This document shows, piece by piece, positions 7,635-16,108 of a stretch of DNA of 64,000 bases. The notes beneath the pieces were generated by a model. The model worked only from the letters and a program-made list of their open reading frames with translations. It was not told the DNA's origin and did no database searches. The stretch is from Streptomyces vietnamensis (GTDB lineage Bacteria; Actinomycetota; Actinomycetes; Streptomycetales; Streptomycetaceae), in assembly GCF_000830005.1 (NCBI RefSeq), contig NZ_CP010407.1, positions 2,151,001 to 2,215,000 of the forward strand, in the 5' to 3' direction. A program made the translations under genes and the position numbers. How positions within the stretch are numbered: position 1 is the stretch's first letter; each line of letters starts with the position of its first letter.

Positions 7635-8282
7635 TCAGGCCGACGCCCCTGCCCGCACCGGTCGTTCGAGCGCCGCCCGTCCCGACTCGACCGCCTCCCC
7701 GAGCGTGAGCTCGCCCGCCGCGAGGGCCCGGCAGGTCGCCGCGTCGGTCCGCAGCCGGGCGTCCGGGGCCTCCACTCCTCCGTCCCCGTAGGCCACGTCC
7801 CCGTCGGCCCCGGTCCGTACGTGGAACTCGCCCTCGTCGAGGGTCACTTGGACGGTCCCCGCGCCGAGCTCGGCCAGCGCCCCGAGGAGCGGGATCGCGT
7901 ACCAGTGGGCGCGGACGGCGTCGGTGGGCCGGGGCTCCCCGAGGTCGGGTGCGCCCCAGGCGGCGAGGGTGCGCAGGACGGGCAGCAGCTCGCGTCCGCG
8001 CGGGGTGAGCTCGTACACGTACGCCGAGGCGGGCGGGGGCAGTCGGCGCCGGGTGACCAGCTCGGCGCCCTCCATGTCCTTGAGGCGGCCGGCGAGCATG
8101 TCGGTGCTGACGCCGGGCAGGTCGGCGTGCAGGTCGGTGTAACGGCGCGGCCCGGCGAGGAGTTCGCGGACGACGAGCAGGGTCCAGCGGTCGCCGACGA
8201 GGTCGAGGGCGCGCGCGGCGGCGCAGTGCTGGTCGTAGCTGCGGCGGCGTGGCTGACGTGGCATGCGACGCAGTCTAGACAT
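7635..8282 (-). CDS. HxlR-family transcriptional regulator
   Basis: 215 residues. The N-terminal half is an HxlR winged helix: SYDQHCAAARALDLVGDRW, TLLVVRELLAGPRRYTDLHADLPGVSTDMLAGRLKDMEGAELV, then the YVYELTPRGREL wing. The C-terminal ~110 residues are an SCP2-like or effector-binding extension often seen in Streptomyces HxlR proteins. Start 8282 is preferred because GGAAAG precedes it by nine bases; 8264 (MPRQPRRR) is an alternative without a ribosome site. It is divergent from the aminotransferase, and overlapping inverted repeats in the gap probably form its operator. Confidence 0.85.
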   Translation of the reverse strand: MSRLRRMPRQPRRRSYDQHCAAARALDLVGDRWTLLVVRELLAGPRRYTDLHADLPGVSTDMLAGRLKDMEGAELVTRRRLPPPASAYVYELTPRGRELLPVLRTLAAWGAPDLGEPRPTDAVRAHWYAIPLLGALAELGAGTVQVTLDEGEFHVRTGADGDVAYGDGGVEAPDARLRTDAATCRALAAGELTLGEAVESGRAALERPVRAGASA

Positions 8283-8295
8283 GTTGTTGGACTTT

Positions 8296-8321
8296 CCAAG
8301 CTCGAACTTGGTAAAACCAAG
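8296..8321. promoter_or_regulatory. overlapping inverted repeats between hxlR-type gene and aminotransferase gene
   Basis: Three alternating half-sites lie in a row: CCAAG (8296-8300), CTTGG (8307-8311) and CCAAG (8317-8321). The middle one can pair with either neighbour, with a 6-bp or 5-bp spacer. The region is unusually AT-rich for this genome and lies directly upstream of the HxlR gene, overlapping the area expected for its promoter. A dimeric HxlR regulator acting on itself, and perhaps on the aminotransferase, is the simplest reading. Confidence 0.55.
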
Positions 8322-8355
8322 CAACACTGATTCCGGGGACCTGGGGAGGTCGGAC

Positions 8356-9567
8356 ATGGAGTTCCGGCAGTCGAGCAAGCTGAACGAGGTCTGCTACGAG
8401 ATCCGCGGCCCGGTCATCGAGCACGCCAACGCGCTCGAGGAGGCGGGCCACAGCGTCCTGCGCCTCAACACCGGCAACCCGGCGCTCTTCGGCTTCGAGG
8501 CGCCCGAGGAGATCGTCCAGGACATGATCCGGATGCTCCCCAAGGCCCACGGCTACACCGACTCGCGCGGCATCCTCTCCGCCCGGCGCGCGGTCGCCCA
8601 GCGCTACCAGTCCATGGGCCTGCCGGACGTGGACGTCGACGACATCTTCCTCGGCAACGGCGTGTCCGAGCTGATCTCGATGGCCGTGCAGGCCCTCCTG
8701 GAGGACGGCGACGAGGTCCTCGTACCCGCCCCGGACTACCCGCTGTGGACGGCCGTGGTCACGCTCGCGGGCGGCAGGCCCGTGCACTACCTGTGCGACG
8801 AGTCCGCCGACTGGTACCCGGACCTCGACGACATGGCGTCGAAGATCACCGACCGCACCAAGGCCATCGTCGTCATCAACCCGAACAACCCCACGGGCGC
8901 CGTCTACCCGAAGGAGGTCCTGGAGGGGATCTTCGAACTCGCCCGCCGCCACGGCCTGATGGTCTTCGCCGACGAGATCTACGACCAGATCGTCTACGAC
9001 GAGGTCGTCCACCACCCGGCTGCCTCCCTCGCCCCCGACCTGGTCGTCCTCACCTTCGGCGGCCTCTCCAAGACCTACCGGGTCGCGGGCTTCCGCTCCG
9101 GCTGGCTGGTCGTCACCGGCCCCAAGCAGCACGCGAAGAACTACCTGGAGGGCCTCACCATGCTGGCCTCCATGCGGCTCTGCCCCAATGCCCCCGCCCA
9201 GTACGCCATCCAGGCCGCGCTCGGCGGCCGGCAGTCCATCCACGAGCTGACCGCCCCGGGCGGCAGGCTGCGCGAACAGCGCGACCGGGCCTGGGAGAAG
9301 CTCAACGAGATCCCGGGCGTCTCCTGCGTGAAGCCGAAGGGCGCCCTGTACGCCTTCCCGCGCCTCGATCCCGCCGTGCACAAGATCCACGACGACGAGA
9401 AGTTCGTCCTCGACCTGCTGCTGCGGGAGAAGATCCAGGTCGTGCAGGGCACCGGCTTCAACTGGCCGCGCCCGGACCACTTCCGCATCCTGACCCTGCC
9501 GTACGCCGACGACCTCGACGCCGCGATCAGCCGCATCGGCCGCTTCCTGAGCGGCTACCGGCAGTGA
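8356..9567 (+). CDS. PLP-dependent aminotransferase, AlaA-like
   Basis: 403 residues, class I/II fold-type I aminotransferase. Landmarks are NTGNPALFGFEAPEE, the NPNNPTG motif (175-181), DEIYDQIVYD (206-215), and FGGLSKTYRVAGFRSGW with PLP-binding Lys239. The length and this last motif match E. coli AlaA (405 residues), which transfers the amino group between glutamate/pyruvate and alanine; the N-terminal EFRQSSKLNEVCYEIRGPV is also AlaA-like. It has a strong ribosome site (GGGGAGGT). Divergent from the HxlR gene. Alanine synthesis is likely; other 2-oxo acids cannot be excluded. Confidence 0.9.
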   Translation: MEFRQSSKLNEVCYEIRGPVIEHANALEEAGHSVLRLNTGNPALFGFEAPEEIVQDMIRMLPKAHGYTDSRGILSARRAVAQRYQSMGLPDVDVDDIFLGNGVSELISMAVQALLEDGDEVLVPAPDYPLWTAVVTLAGGRPVHYLCDESADWYPDLDDMASKITDRTKAIVVINPNNPTGAVYPKEVLEGIFELARRHGLMVFADEIYDQIVYDEVVHHPAASLAPDLVVLTFGGLSKTYRVAGFRSGWLVVTGPKQHAKNYLEGLTMLASMRLCPNAPAQYAIQAALGGRQSIHELTAPGGRLREQRDRAWEKLNEIPGVSCVKPKGALYAFPRLDPAVHKIHDDEKFVLDLLLREKIQVVQGTGFNWPRPDHFRILTLPYADDLDAAISRIGRFLSGYRQ

Positions 9568-9636
9568 CGTCCGGCCCCTTCTGCTGTCATGATCTAGAGG
9601 TCTGAAGGCCGAGGGAGATGGGGAGGGCGGCCGGTC

Positions 9637-10095
9637 ATGGATGCGGCGCTGATAGCCGTGGCGGGAACCCTGTTGGGCGTCGTCTTCACGCACTGGTTCC
9701 AGGGGCGGGCCACCGAGCGCACGGCCGCGCTCGCCCGCACCGAACAGCTCCGGCAGGAACGGATCGCGACCTACAGCGCCTTCGCGGGCGCGGTCGTCGA
9801 CTACCGGCACAGCCAGAACGACCGCTGGTTCCGGGCGCGCCGGCAGCCCGGCTCGGAGGAGGCGGAGGAGTCCCGGCACGCCTCCTACCGGCAGCGCACC
9901 GCCGCCCGGCAGGCCCTCTTCCGCGTCCAGCTGGTGTGCGACGACCCGGAGGTCCGCCGCCTCGCCGAGGCGGCCTTCGTGGACTCCCACTGCATGCACG
10001 AGGCGGTCGACGAGGCGGACCGCGCCCGCCGCTCCGAACAGGCGAAGGAGGCGCTCGCCGTGTTCATCGCCGCCGCCGCGCCCGGCATCCGCTGA
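9637..10095 (+). CDS. hypothetical protein with one N-terminal membrane helix
   Basis: 152 residues. Residues about 3-20 (AALIAVAGTLLGVVFTHWF) are a hydrophobic anchor; the rest is charged, helical and rich in Arg and Glu (RTEQLRQERIATYSAFAGAVVDYR). I recognise no enzyme motif. A GGGAGG sequence lies about ten bases before the ATG at 9637. The gene precedes a DUF2293 gene by 13 bases, so the two are probably co-transcribed. The layout, a membrane anchor followed by a long helical cytoplasmic part, is common in small Streptomyces proteins of unknown role. Confidence 0.7.
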   Translation: MDAALIAVAGTLLGVVFTHWFQGRATERTAALARTEQLRQERIATYSAFAGAVVDYRHSQNDRWFRARRQPGSEEAEESRHASYRQRTAARQALFRVQLVCDDPEVRRLAEAAFVDSHCMHEAVDEADRARRSEQAKEALAVFIAAAAPGIR

Positions 10096-10108
10096 TCGGA
10101 GACCGGCC

Positions 10109-10798
10109 GTGGACCTCGTCGCACCCGTCGTCGTCGAACCGCTCAAGCGCCGCCGCTGCTCGGAATGCCACCGGGGGCCGCTGGAGCGGATGATCCTCGA
10201 GTTCAACGCGCCGGTCTGCCTGGACTGCGCCGATCTCGGCCATCTGGTCTTCCTGCGCCGGGGCGACACGGCGCTCACCCGCCGCGCCCGCGAGGCCAGC
10301 ACGCTCTGGGCCGTGGTCGTACGGCACAACCGGCGCCGTACCCGGTACGAGCGCCAGGGCCTGCTCGTCGAGGAGGCCGCCCTCGCCGAGGCCGAGCGGG
10401 CCTGCCTGGCGGACGCGGACGCGCGGGCCGCGCGGCGGGCCCGGGACGCGGTGCGGCGCGCGGCCCTGGACGCCGAGATCACCGAGGTCCTCCGAGCGGA
10501 GATCCTGCGGCTCTTCCCGTCCATCCCGGCGGACCGGGCCACGGAGATCGCCGTCCACGCCTCGGCGAAGGGCAGCGGACGGGTGGGGCGCACGGCCGCG
10601 GGCCGCTCGCTCGACCGCGGCGCGGTCACCGCCGCGGTACGAGCCTCCGTACGGCATGTCGACACGCCGTACGACTCCCTGCTGATGCAAGGGGTTCCCC
10701 GGCACCAGGCCCGGACGAGGATCGCACCCGCCATCGAGGCGGTGCTCCGGACCTGGCGTCAGGGCGGCGGGGCCGCGAGCGGCCTGGAACACGGCTGA
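10109..10798 (+). CDS. DUF2293 domain protein with N-terminal zinc-knuckle-like motif
   Basis: 229 residues. The C-terminal half has the DUF2293 pattern: IPADRATEIAVHASAKGSG, VGRTAAGR, VTAAVRASVRHVDTPYD and LLMQGVPRHQARTRI. The N-terminus contains RRRCSECHRGPLERMI and APVCLDCADLGHLVFLRRGD, two CxxC pairs that would fit a small zinc-binding knuckle, and an Arg-rich helical middle. Function is unknown. The GTG at 10109 has GGAG seven bases upstream. The stop codon lies inside a 12-bp-arm hairpin that probably ends transcription. Confidence 0.8.
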   Translation: MDLVAPVVVEPLKRRRCSECHRGPLERMILEFNAPVCLDCADLGHLVFLRRGDTALTRRAREASTLWAVVVRHNRRRTRYERQGLLVEEAALAEAERACLADADARAARRARDAVRRAALDAEITEVLRAEILRLFPSIPADRATEIAVHASAKGSGRVGRTAAGRSLDRGAVTAAVRASVRHVDTPYDSLLMQGVPRHQARTRIAPAIEAVLRTWRQGGGAASGLEHG

Positions 10799-10819
10799 CG
10801 GCTCGGGCGTCAGCCGTGT
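10789..10819. terminator. hairpin terminator between DUF2293 gene and chaplin gene
   Basis: Arms ACACGGCTGACG (10789-10800) and its exact complement at 10808-10819, with a 7-base loop. It includes the DUF2293 stop codon and lies 26 bases from the chaplin stop, so it can serve both converging genes. Confidence 0.7.
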
Positions 10820-10844
10820 CGGCCGGGCCGCGTGGGGCGGACCC

Positions 10845-11648
10845 TCAGGCCTGGTCGCCGGCGCGGCGTGCGCGGCGGTACAGCAGGGCGCCGCCGAGGA
10901 GCAGCGCGGCGCTCGCGGGAGCGGCGTAGCCCATGGCGTCCGAACCCGTGGCGGCCAGCGAGGCCGTGCTCGTCTCGCCCAGCGGCACGGGGGCCGGGGC
11001 GACCGGGGCGGCCGGGGTCACGGACTCGGCGTGCGGCGCCGGTACGTTCCGCACGGGGGTCTGCGGGCGCGGCGTCGGCGTCTCGATCGGCTGCTCGGGC
11101 TTCGCGGGGCCGTTGACCGAGGTGTTGCCGAAGACCGGGTTGCCGATGCCGACCACGTTGGCCGAGTTCCCGCTGATGTTCACGGGCAGGTCGACGGGCA
11201 GCTGGAGGCCGTTCCCGGAGAGCACGCCCGGGGATCCCTCGGCGCGGGTCTCGGCGGTGGAGCCACCGCCGTTGGAGGAGCCGCCCCCGTGGGAGCCGCC
11301 GGTCTGGGAGCCGCCGGCCTGCTCCCCGCCGCGCGGGGTGCCGGGCTGGTCCTTGTGGGAGTGGCTGCCGCCCTCGTCCCCGTAGCCCCCGGTCTCGGGC
11401 GCGGCGGAACGGTTGGCACAGCCGTTTCCGAAGGCCGGGTTGAGCAGCCCGACGACGTTGACCGTGTTGCCGCAGACGTTGACCGGCACGTGCACCGGCA
11501 GCTGGAGCGTGTTGCCGGAGCCGACTCCCGGTGAACCGACCGCGGCGCCCTGGGCGCCGGCGTCGGCGTGCGCGGCGCCCGCCGAGAGGGCGAGCGCTCC
11601 GCCCGTGACCAACAGTGTGGCCAGACCACTTCGGCGAATCTGCCTCAT
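10845..11648 (-). CDS. long chaplin with sortase signal
   Basis: 267 residues. Chaplins are hydrophobic amyloid-forming surface proteins that let aerial hyphae leave the water layer. There is a signal peptide (1-29, ending AHADA), a first chaplin domain (about 36-80; NTLQLPVHVPVNVCGNTVNVVG, with Cys59 and Cys77), a Gly/Ser/His-rich linker, a second chaplin domain (about 139-180), a Pro-rich spanner, a LAATG sortase E-type motif (231-235), a membrane helix and a basic tail. The second domain has Ser in place of both cysteines. The long, wall-anchored form corresponds to the ChpA-C type of S. coelicolor. Start at 11648 is fixed by the signal peptide, with AGGAAG just upstream. Confidence 0.93.
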   Translation of the reverse strand: MRQIRRSGLATLLVTGGALALSAGAAHADAGAQGAAVGSPGVGSGNTLQLPVHVPVNVCGNTVNVVGLLNPAFGNGCANRSAAPETGGYGDEGGSHSHKDQPGTPRGGEQAGGSQTGGSHGGGSSNGGGSTAETRAEGSPGVLSGNGLQLPVDLPVNISGNSANVVGIGNPVFGNTSVNGPAKPEQPIETPTPRPQTPVRNVPAPHAESVTPAAPVAPAPVPLGETSTASLAATGSDAMGYAAPASAALLLGGALLYRRARRAGDQA

Positions 11649-11673
11649 GGCTTCCTGCCTTCCGGAGGTGTAC

Positions 11674-11689
11674 ACGGGCAAGTGCCCGT
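11674..11689. promoter_or_regulatory. perfect dyad upstream of the chaplin gene
   Basis: ACGGGCA (11674-11680) and TGCCCGT (11683-11689) are separated by two bases, 26 bases before the chaplin ATG. It could be a regulator site or a 5'-UTR hairpin. Slightly further upstream the minus strand has CGTTGA (11702-11697), a possible sigma-BldN-like -10, but I found no matching -35. Confidence 0.4.
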
Positions 11690-11816
11690 ACCGGAATCAA
11701 CGCGACAAACGTGGGTGCCGGATCCAGCCGTTGACGGGTTTCACTCCATCGAGTGGGACTCCGTTCGGGTGTCGGGTCAACACCGGTCGACGCCTGTTCG
11801 TATCTCCCAACGCCCG

Positions 11817-13088
11817 TCAGCGGCCCAGGAGATCGGTGAGGGCGCCGACCGGATCCGGGTCGGGGGTGCCGCGCGGCCACCAGTCCTCACGGCCGGCGTC
11901 CGACTCGTACCCGTACCAGAGGCCGTCCCGGCCGAGCCGGAGCTGGAGGGACTCCCCGGAGAGCCGGTTGCGCCAGGGTCGGAAGGCCGGGAAGTCGGCG
12001 GCGAGCAGCGCGGGTCTGGCCCGGTCGAACGGCCCGGCCGGCGGGTCCCAGGGCTCTTCGAGGACGGCGAGGCCGGCGGCGCCGCCCTGGCGCCAGGCGG
12101 CGACGGCGCGGGCGAGGTCCGTGGGCGTGCGGTCGAGGGCGTGCGCCAGGTCGCGGTAGAGCGCACGGGACGAGGCGGTGAGTCCGGACCCGGGGTGCGC
12201 GGCGGCCAGCCGGACCGCGTCCTGCCAGGGGCTGAGCGCGGCGACCGGGTCGTGGCCGGTGGCGAGGAAGGTGTGGGCACGGGCGGCGGCCTCGGTGGCC
12301 AGGAGGTCGAGGGCGAGCGGATCGGGGGCTGCCGGGTCCGGCGGGAAGACGGCCGGCCGGCCGGGCCGGTCCGGGACCGGCAGCTCGGGCGGCAGCGGCG
12401 GGAGCCCGGCCCCGGTGGCCGCGTCGAGCGCGATCCGGGCGGGGACCGTGGGCATCGGCGGGGCGGCCGCGCCCGTCTCGGCGGCGCCCTGGGCGGCATT
12501 GCGCCGGGTGAGTTCGGCGAGGAGCTCCTGCTCGCCGCGGCCGCGCATCAGGAAGAGGACGAACGGGTCCTCGTCGAGGAGCCGGGCGGCCTGGTAGCAG
12601 AGGGCGGCGGCGTGCTTGCAGGGGTAACCGTCGTCCGGGCAGGAGCAGTCGGGGACGAGGTCGCCGGGCGCGGGCAGCAGTCCGGTGACCGCCTCCAGGG
12701 CGTGCGGCACGTCCTTGTCGAGGAGGGCGGCGATGTGGTCGGGGCGGGCGGCGGCCTCGTCGAGGAAGCGCTCCCAGCCGTCGTCGCCGAGGGTCCGCAT
12801 CCTGATCTCGGTGCGGTACGGGCGGGGCCGGGTGCCGTGGACGTAGGCGACGACCCGGCCGGGGGTGACCGTGATCGCGTCGACGTGGCCGCGCCCCGCG
12901 TACGCCTTGCCGCGCGCGAGCCGGGCCGGGTCGAGGGCGGTGTCCTCCAGGGCCGCGACCCAGGCGTTACCCCACCAGGTGGCGGCGAACCGGCCGTCGG
13001 GGGCCGAGCGCGGCGCGACCTGCGGGAAGCTGCGTCGGCGGTCGTCGTGGCGGGGGGCGGCGCCTCGAGCGCCCCTTGCGCGGTTCAC
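11817..13088 (-). CDS. SWIM zinc-finger protein, partner of the SNF2 helicase
   Basis: 423 residues. Landmarks are FAATWWGNAWVAALEDTALD, LARGKAYAGRGHVDAITVTPGRV, and the SWIM finger CSCPDDGYPCKHAAALCY (Cys148, Cys150, Cys157, His159). The C-terminal half is Ala/Pro-rich with no recognised domain. SWIM fingers bind nucleic acid or protein. The GTG at 13088 overlaps the helicase stop by four bases and has GAGGAGG in front, so the two proteins are made together. The same pairing of a SNF2-family helicase and a SWIM protein is common in actinobacteria, but its biological role is not established. Confidence 0.9.
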   Translation of the reverse strand: MNRARGARGAAPRHDDRRRSFPQVAPRSAPDGRFAATWWGNAWVAALEDTALDPARLARGKAYAGRGHVDAITVTPGRVVAYVHGTRPRPYRTEIRMRTLGDDGWERFLDEAAARPDHIAALLDKDVPHALEAVTGLLPAPGDLVPDCSCPDDGYPCKHAAALCYQAARLLDEDPFVLFLMRGRGEQELLAELTRRNAAQGAAETGAAAPPMPTVPARIALDAATGAGLPPLPPELPVPDRPGRPAVFPPDPAAPDPLALDLLATEAAARAHTFLATGHDPVAALSPWQDAVRLAAAHPGSGLTASSRALYRDLAHALDRTPTDLARAVAAWRQGGAAGLAVLEEPWDPPAGPFDRARPALLAADFPAFRPWRNRLSGESLQLRLGRDGLWYGYESDAGREDWWPRGTPDPDPVGALTDLLGR

Positions 13089-15925
13089 GAGGGCCTCCTC
13101 AGGGACACCAGGTCGGCGAGCTCCCGGTCGGTGAGTTCGGTGAGGGCGGCCTCGCCGGAGCCGAGGACGGCATCGGCGAGGGCCCGCTTGGCGCGGAGCA
13201 TCTCGGCGATGCGGTCCTCGACGGTGCCCTCGGCGACGAGCCGGTGGACCTGCACCGGCTGGGTCTGCCCGATGCGGTAGGCCCGGTCGGTGGCCTGTTC
13301 CTCGACGGCCGGGTTCCACCAGCGGTCGTAGTGGACGACGTGGCCGGCCCGGGTGAGGTTGAGGCCGGTGCCCGCGGCCTTGAGGGAGAGCAGGAAGACG
13401 GGGACCTCGCCGGCCTGGAAGCGGTCGACCATCCGCTCCCGCTCGGCCACCGGGGTGCCGCCGTGCAGGAGTTGGGCCGGGATGCCGCGCGCGGCCAGGT
13501 GGTCGGCGAGGAGCCGCGCCATCGACACGTACTGGGTGAAGACGAGGACGGACCCGTCCTCGGCGAGGATCGTGTCGAGGAGCTCGTCGAGCAGGGCGAG
13601 CTTTCCGGAGCGGCCGGCCAGGCGCCCGGTGCCGCTGCCGCGCGGGGACTGCTCCTTGAGGTACTGCGCGGGGTGGTTGCAGATCTGCTTGAGGGAGGTC
13701 AGCAGGCTCATGACGAGGCCCCGGCGGGCCATGCCCTCGGCGCCCTCGATCCGCGCCATGGTCTCGCGGACCACCGCCTCGTAGAGCGAGGCCTGTTCCC
13801 TGGTGAGGGCGACGGGATGGTCGGACTCCGTCTTGGGCGGGAGTTCGGGGACGATGCCGGGGTCGGACTTGCGGCGGCGCAGCAGGAAGGGCCGCACGAG
13901 CCGGGCGAGCCGCTCGACGGCCTCCTCGTGCTCGATCTCCTCGTGGTTCTCCACGGCCCGGGCGTGGCGGGAGCGGAAGGCCTTGAGCGGGCCGAGGAGG
14001 CCGGGGGTGGTCCAGTCGAGGAGCGCCCAGAGTTCGGAGAGGTTGTTCTCCACGGGGGTGCCGGTGAGGGCGACCCTGGCGGGGGCGGGGATCTCGCGGA
14101 GCGCCTTGGCGGTCGCGGAGAACGGGTTCTTGACGTGCTGCGCCTCGTCGGCGACGACCATCCCCCATTCCCGCTCGGCCAGTCGGGCGGCGCTGGTGCG
14201 CAGGGTGCCGTAGGTGGTGAGGACGAAGCCGCCCTCGGTGCCGCCGAGGTCCCGGTCGGTGCCGTGGAAGCGCCGGACGGGCACGTCGGGGGCGAACTTC
14301 CGCACCTCCCGCTGCCAGTTGCCGAGGAGGGAGGCCGGGCAGACGACGAGGGTGGGGGCGCGGCGGGCGCGGCGCAGGTGGAGCGCGATGAGGGTGACGG
14401 TCTTGCCGAGGCCCATGTCGTCGGCGAGGCAGCCGCCGAGGCCGAGCGAGGTCATCAGGTCCAGCCAGGCGAGGCCGCGGAGCTGGTAGTCGCGCAGGGT
14501 GGCGGTGAGGCCGGGCGGGGCCTGCACGTCCTCGGGGCCGGCCAGGAGCCGGTCGCGGAGCGCGGCGAGCGCCCCGACGGGGACGGCGGGGACGGACTCG
14601 CCGTCCACCTCGGCGGTGCCGGTGAGCGCGGCGGCGAGGGCGTCGACCGGTTCGAGCAGGCCGAGTTCGCGCTTGCGCGCCTTGCGGACGAGGGCGGGGT
14701 CGACGACGACCCACTGGTCGCGGAGGCGCACGATGGGCCGGTGGGCCTCGGCGAGGAGGTCCATCTCGCGCTCGGTGAGCGGATCGCCGTCGAGGGCCAG
14801 CTGCCAGTTGAAGCGCAGGAGCTCCTCGCTGTCGAAGAAGGAGGTGCCGTCGGTGGCGGAGCCGGGCGCGGCCTGGGCGGGGCGGACGACGGCGGAGGCG
14901 CTGAGCGAGCGGGCGAGCTCGCGCGGCCAGTGGAGGGCGACCCCGGCGTCGGCGAGCCGGGCCGCGGCGGGGCCGAGCAGTTCGTACAGCTCGTCCTCGG
15001 TGACGGCGAGGACGTCGGGCACGTCCCGCTCCAGGAGCCGGGAGAGCGGGGGCCAGACGCGGGCGGCCCGGCGCAGGGCGAGGACGGCGTCGATCCGGGC
15101 GCGGGGCCCGAAGTGCTCGCCGTCCCCCGCCCACAGGTCCACGGCGTCGATGACGAGGGTCGGGTCGGCGAGGCTGTGGATCTGGAGGAGCGCGGCGGCG
15201 GCGTGACGGTCCCCGCCCTCCCCCTCACGGTCCGGGGCGTCGAAGAGCTCGTACGGCGACAGATCGAGGCGGAGCGAGACCCGCACCCCCGCGTCCATCC
15301 CGGCCGCCGCCTCGGCGGCCCAGGCACGCGCGCGGGGCAGGTGCTGCGGGGCGCGCGCCGCGAACGGCGCGCCGACCGCGTGGGCGGCGGCCGGGGTGCG
15401 GGGCAGCGTGTCGGCGACCGCGTCGAGGAAGGAGCGCACGAGGGCCTCGGGCTCGGGCAGCCGCAGCGGACCGCGCCCCGGCACCGGCACGGCGTACCCC
15501 TCGTACGGCAGGGCGGCGGCGACGGCCCGCAGATGGGCGATGTCCTCGGCGTCCAGGGGGCCGGCCCGCCAGGCGTCCAGGTCGTCGGCGGTCAGCCCCG
15601 GCAGCAGCCGCCCGCGCGCGGCGAGGTGCAGGGCGTGCAGGGCGGCGGCGCCCCAGCCGGCGGTGGCGGGGTGCGCGGCAGGGTGGTGGCGGGCCGCGAC
15701 GAGGTGCGGCAGGGCGGCCTCGACGGGCAGGGTCACGGCGGGCACGGCACGACCCCGGGCGCCGCTGCCGTGGCGCCGGGCCACGGTCAGCTCGACCCGC
15801 TCCGCCCCGCTCGCCGCCGGGTCCGGCAGCGCACCGCCGTCGGGGGCCCAGAAGGCGACCCGGCCGTCACGGGGAAGGGCGGCCGGCAGGAAGACGGCGG
15901 CGCTGGTCATCCAGGTGTGTGCCAC
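13085..15925 (-). CDS. SNF2/Rad54-family ATP-dependent helicase
   Basis: 946 residues. The N-terminal ~450 residues form the bacterial SNF2-associated region (SYELFDAP-type stretches, VSLRLDLSPYELFD). The helicase core follows: LRDYQLRGLAWL, Walker A DDMGLGKT (502-509), DEAQ (593-596), ALTGTPVENNLSELWALLDW, RPFLLRRRKSD, then the second lobe with SVLVFTQYVSMARLLADHL, LLSLKAAGTGLNL, YDRWWNPAVEEQATDRAYRIGQ. Such enzymes translocate on duplex DNA and remodel protein-DNA complexes. The GTG at 15925 was chosen as the last plausible start before the divergent lipoprotein; an ATG at 15910 has no ribosome site. Coupled to the SWIM gene. Confidence 0.92.
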   Translation of the reverse strand: MAHTWMTSAAVFLPAALPRDGRVAFWAPDGGALPDPAASGAERVELTVARRHGSGARGRAVPAVTLPVEAALPHLVAARHHPAAHPATAGWGAAALHALHLAARGRLLPGLTADDLDAWRAGPLDAEDIAHLRAVAAALPYEGYAVPVPGRGPLRLPEPEALVRSFLDAVADTLPRTPAAAHAVGAPFAARAPQHLPRARAWAAEAAAGMDAGVRVSLRLDLSPYELFDAPDREGEGGDRHAAAALLQIHSLADPTLVIDAVDLWAGDGEHFGPRARIDAVLALRRAARVWPPLSRLLERDVPDVLAVTEDELYELLGPAAARLADAGVALHWPRELARSLSASAVVRPAQAAPGSATDGTSFFDSEELLRFNWQLALDGDPLTEREMDLLAEAHRPIVRLRDQWVVVDPALVRKARKRELGLLEPVDALAAALTGTAEVDGESVPAVPVGALAALRDRLLAGPEDVQAPPGLTATLRDYQLRGLAWLDLMTSLGLGGCLADDMGLGKTVTLIALHLRRARRAPTLVVCPASLLGNWQREVRKFAPDVPVRRFHGTDRDLGGTEGGFVLTTYGTLRTSAARLAEREWGMVVADEAQHVKNPFSATAKALREIPAPARVALTGTPVENNLSELWALLDWTTPGLLGPLKAFRSRHARAVENHEEIEHEEAVERLARLVRPFLLRRRKSDPGIVPELPPKTESDHPVALTREQASLYEAVVRETMARIEGAEGMARRGLVMSLLTSLKQICNHPAQYLKEQSPRGSGTGRLAGRSGKLALLDELLDTILAEDGSVLVFTQYVSMARLLADHLAARGIPAQLLHGGTPVAERERMVDRFQAGEVPVFLLSLKAAGTGLNLTRAGHVVHYDRWWNPAVEEQATDRAYRIGQTQPVQVHRLVAEGTVEDRIAEMLRAKRALADAVLGSGEAALTELTDRELADLVSLRRPS

Positions 15926-16108
15926 GGCTCCGCTCTCCTCCCCCTCTGTGTCGTGCTCCGTGTCGTGTCCCGACTGGATCTCCGACCTTACGGGTGGGGT
16001 CTGACAACGGATGCCGGGCGGTTCCCCCGGGCGGCCCAACAACGGATGACAGCCGTGCCCGCGGGCGGCATGGTGGCCTGAAACGACACGACAGAAGAGG
16101 ATTCCGCC

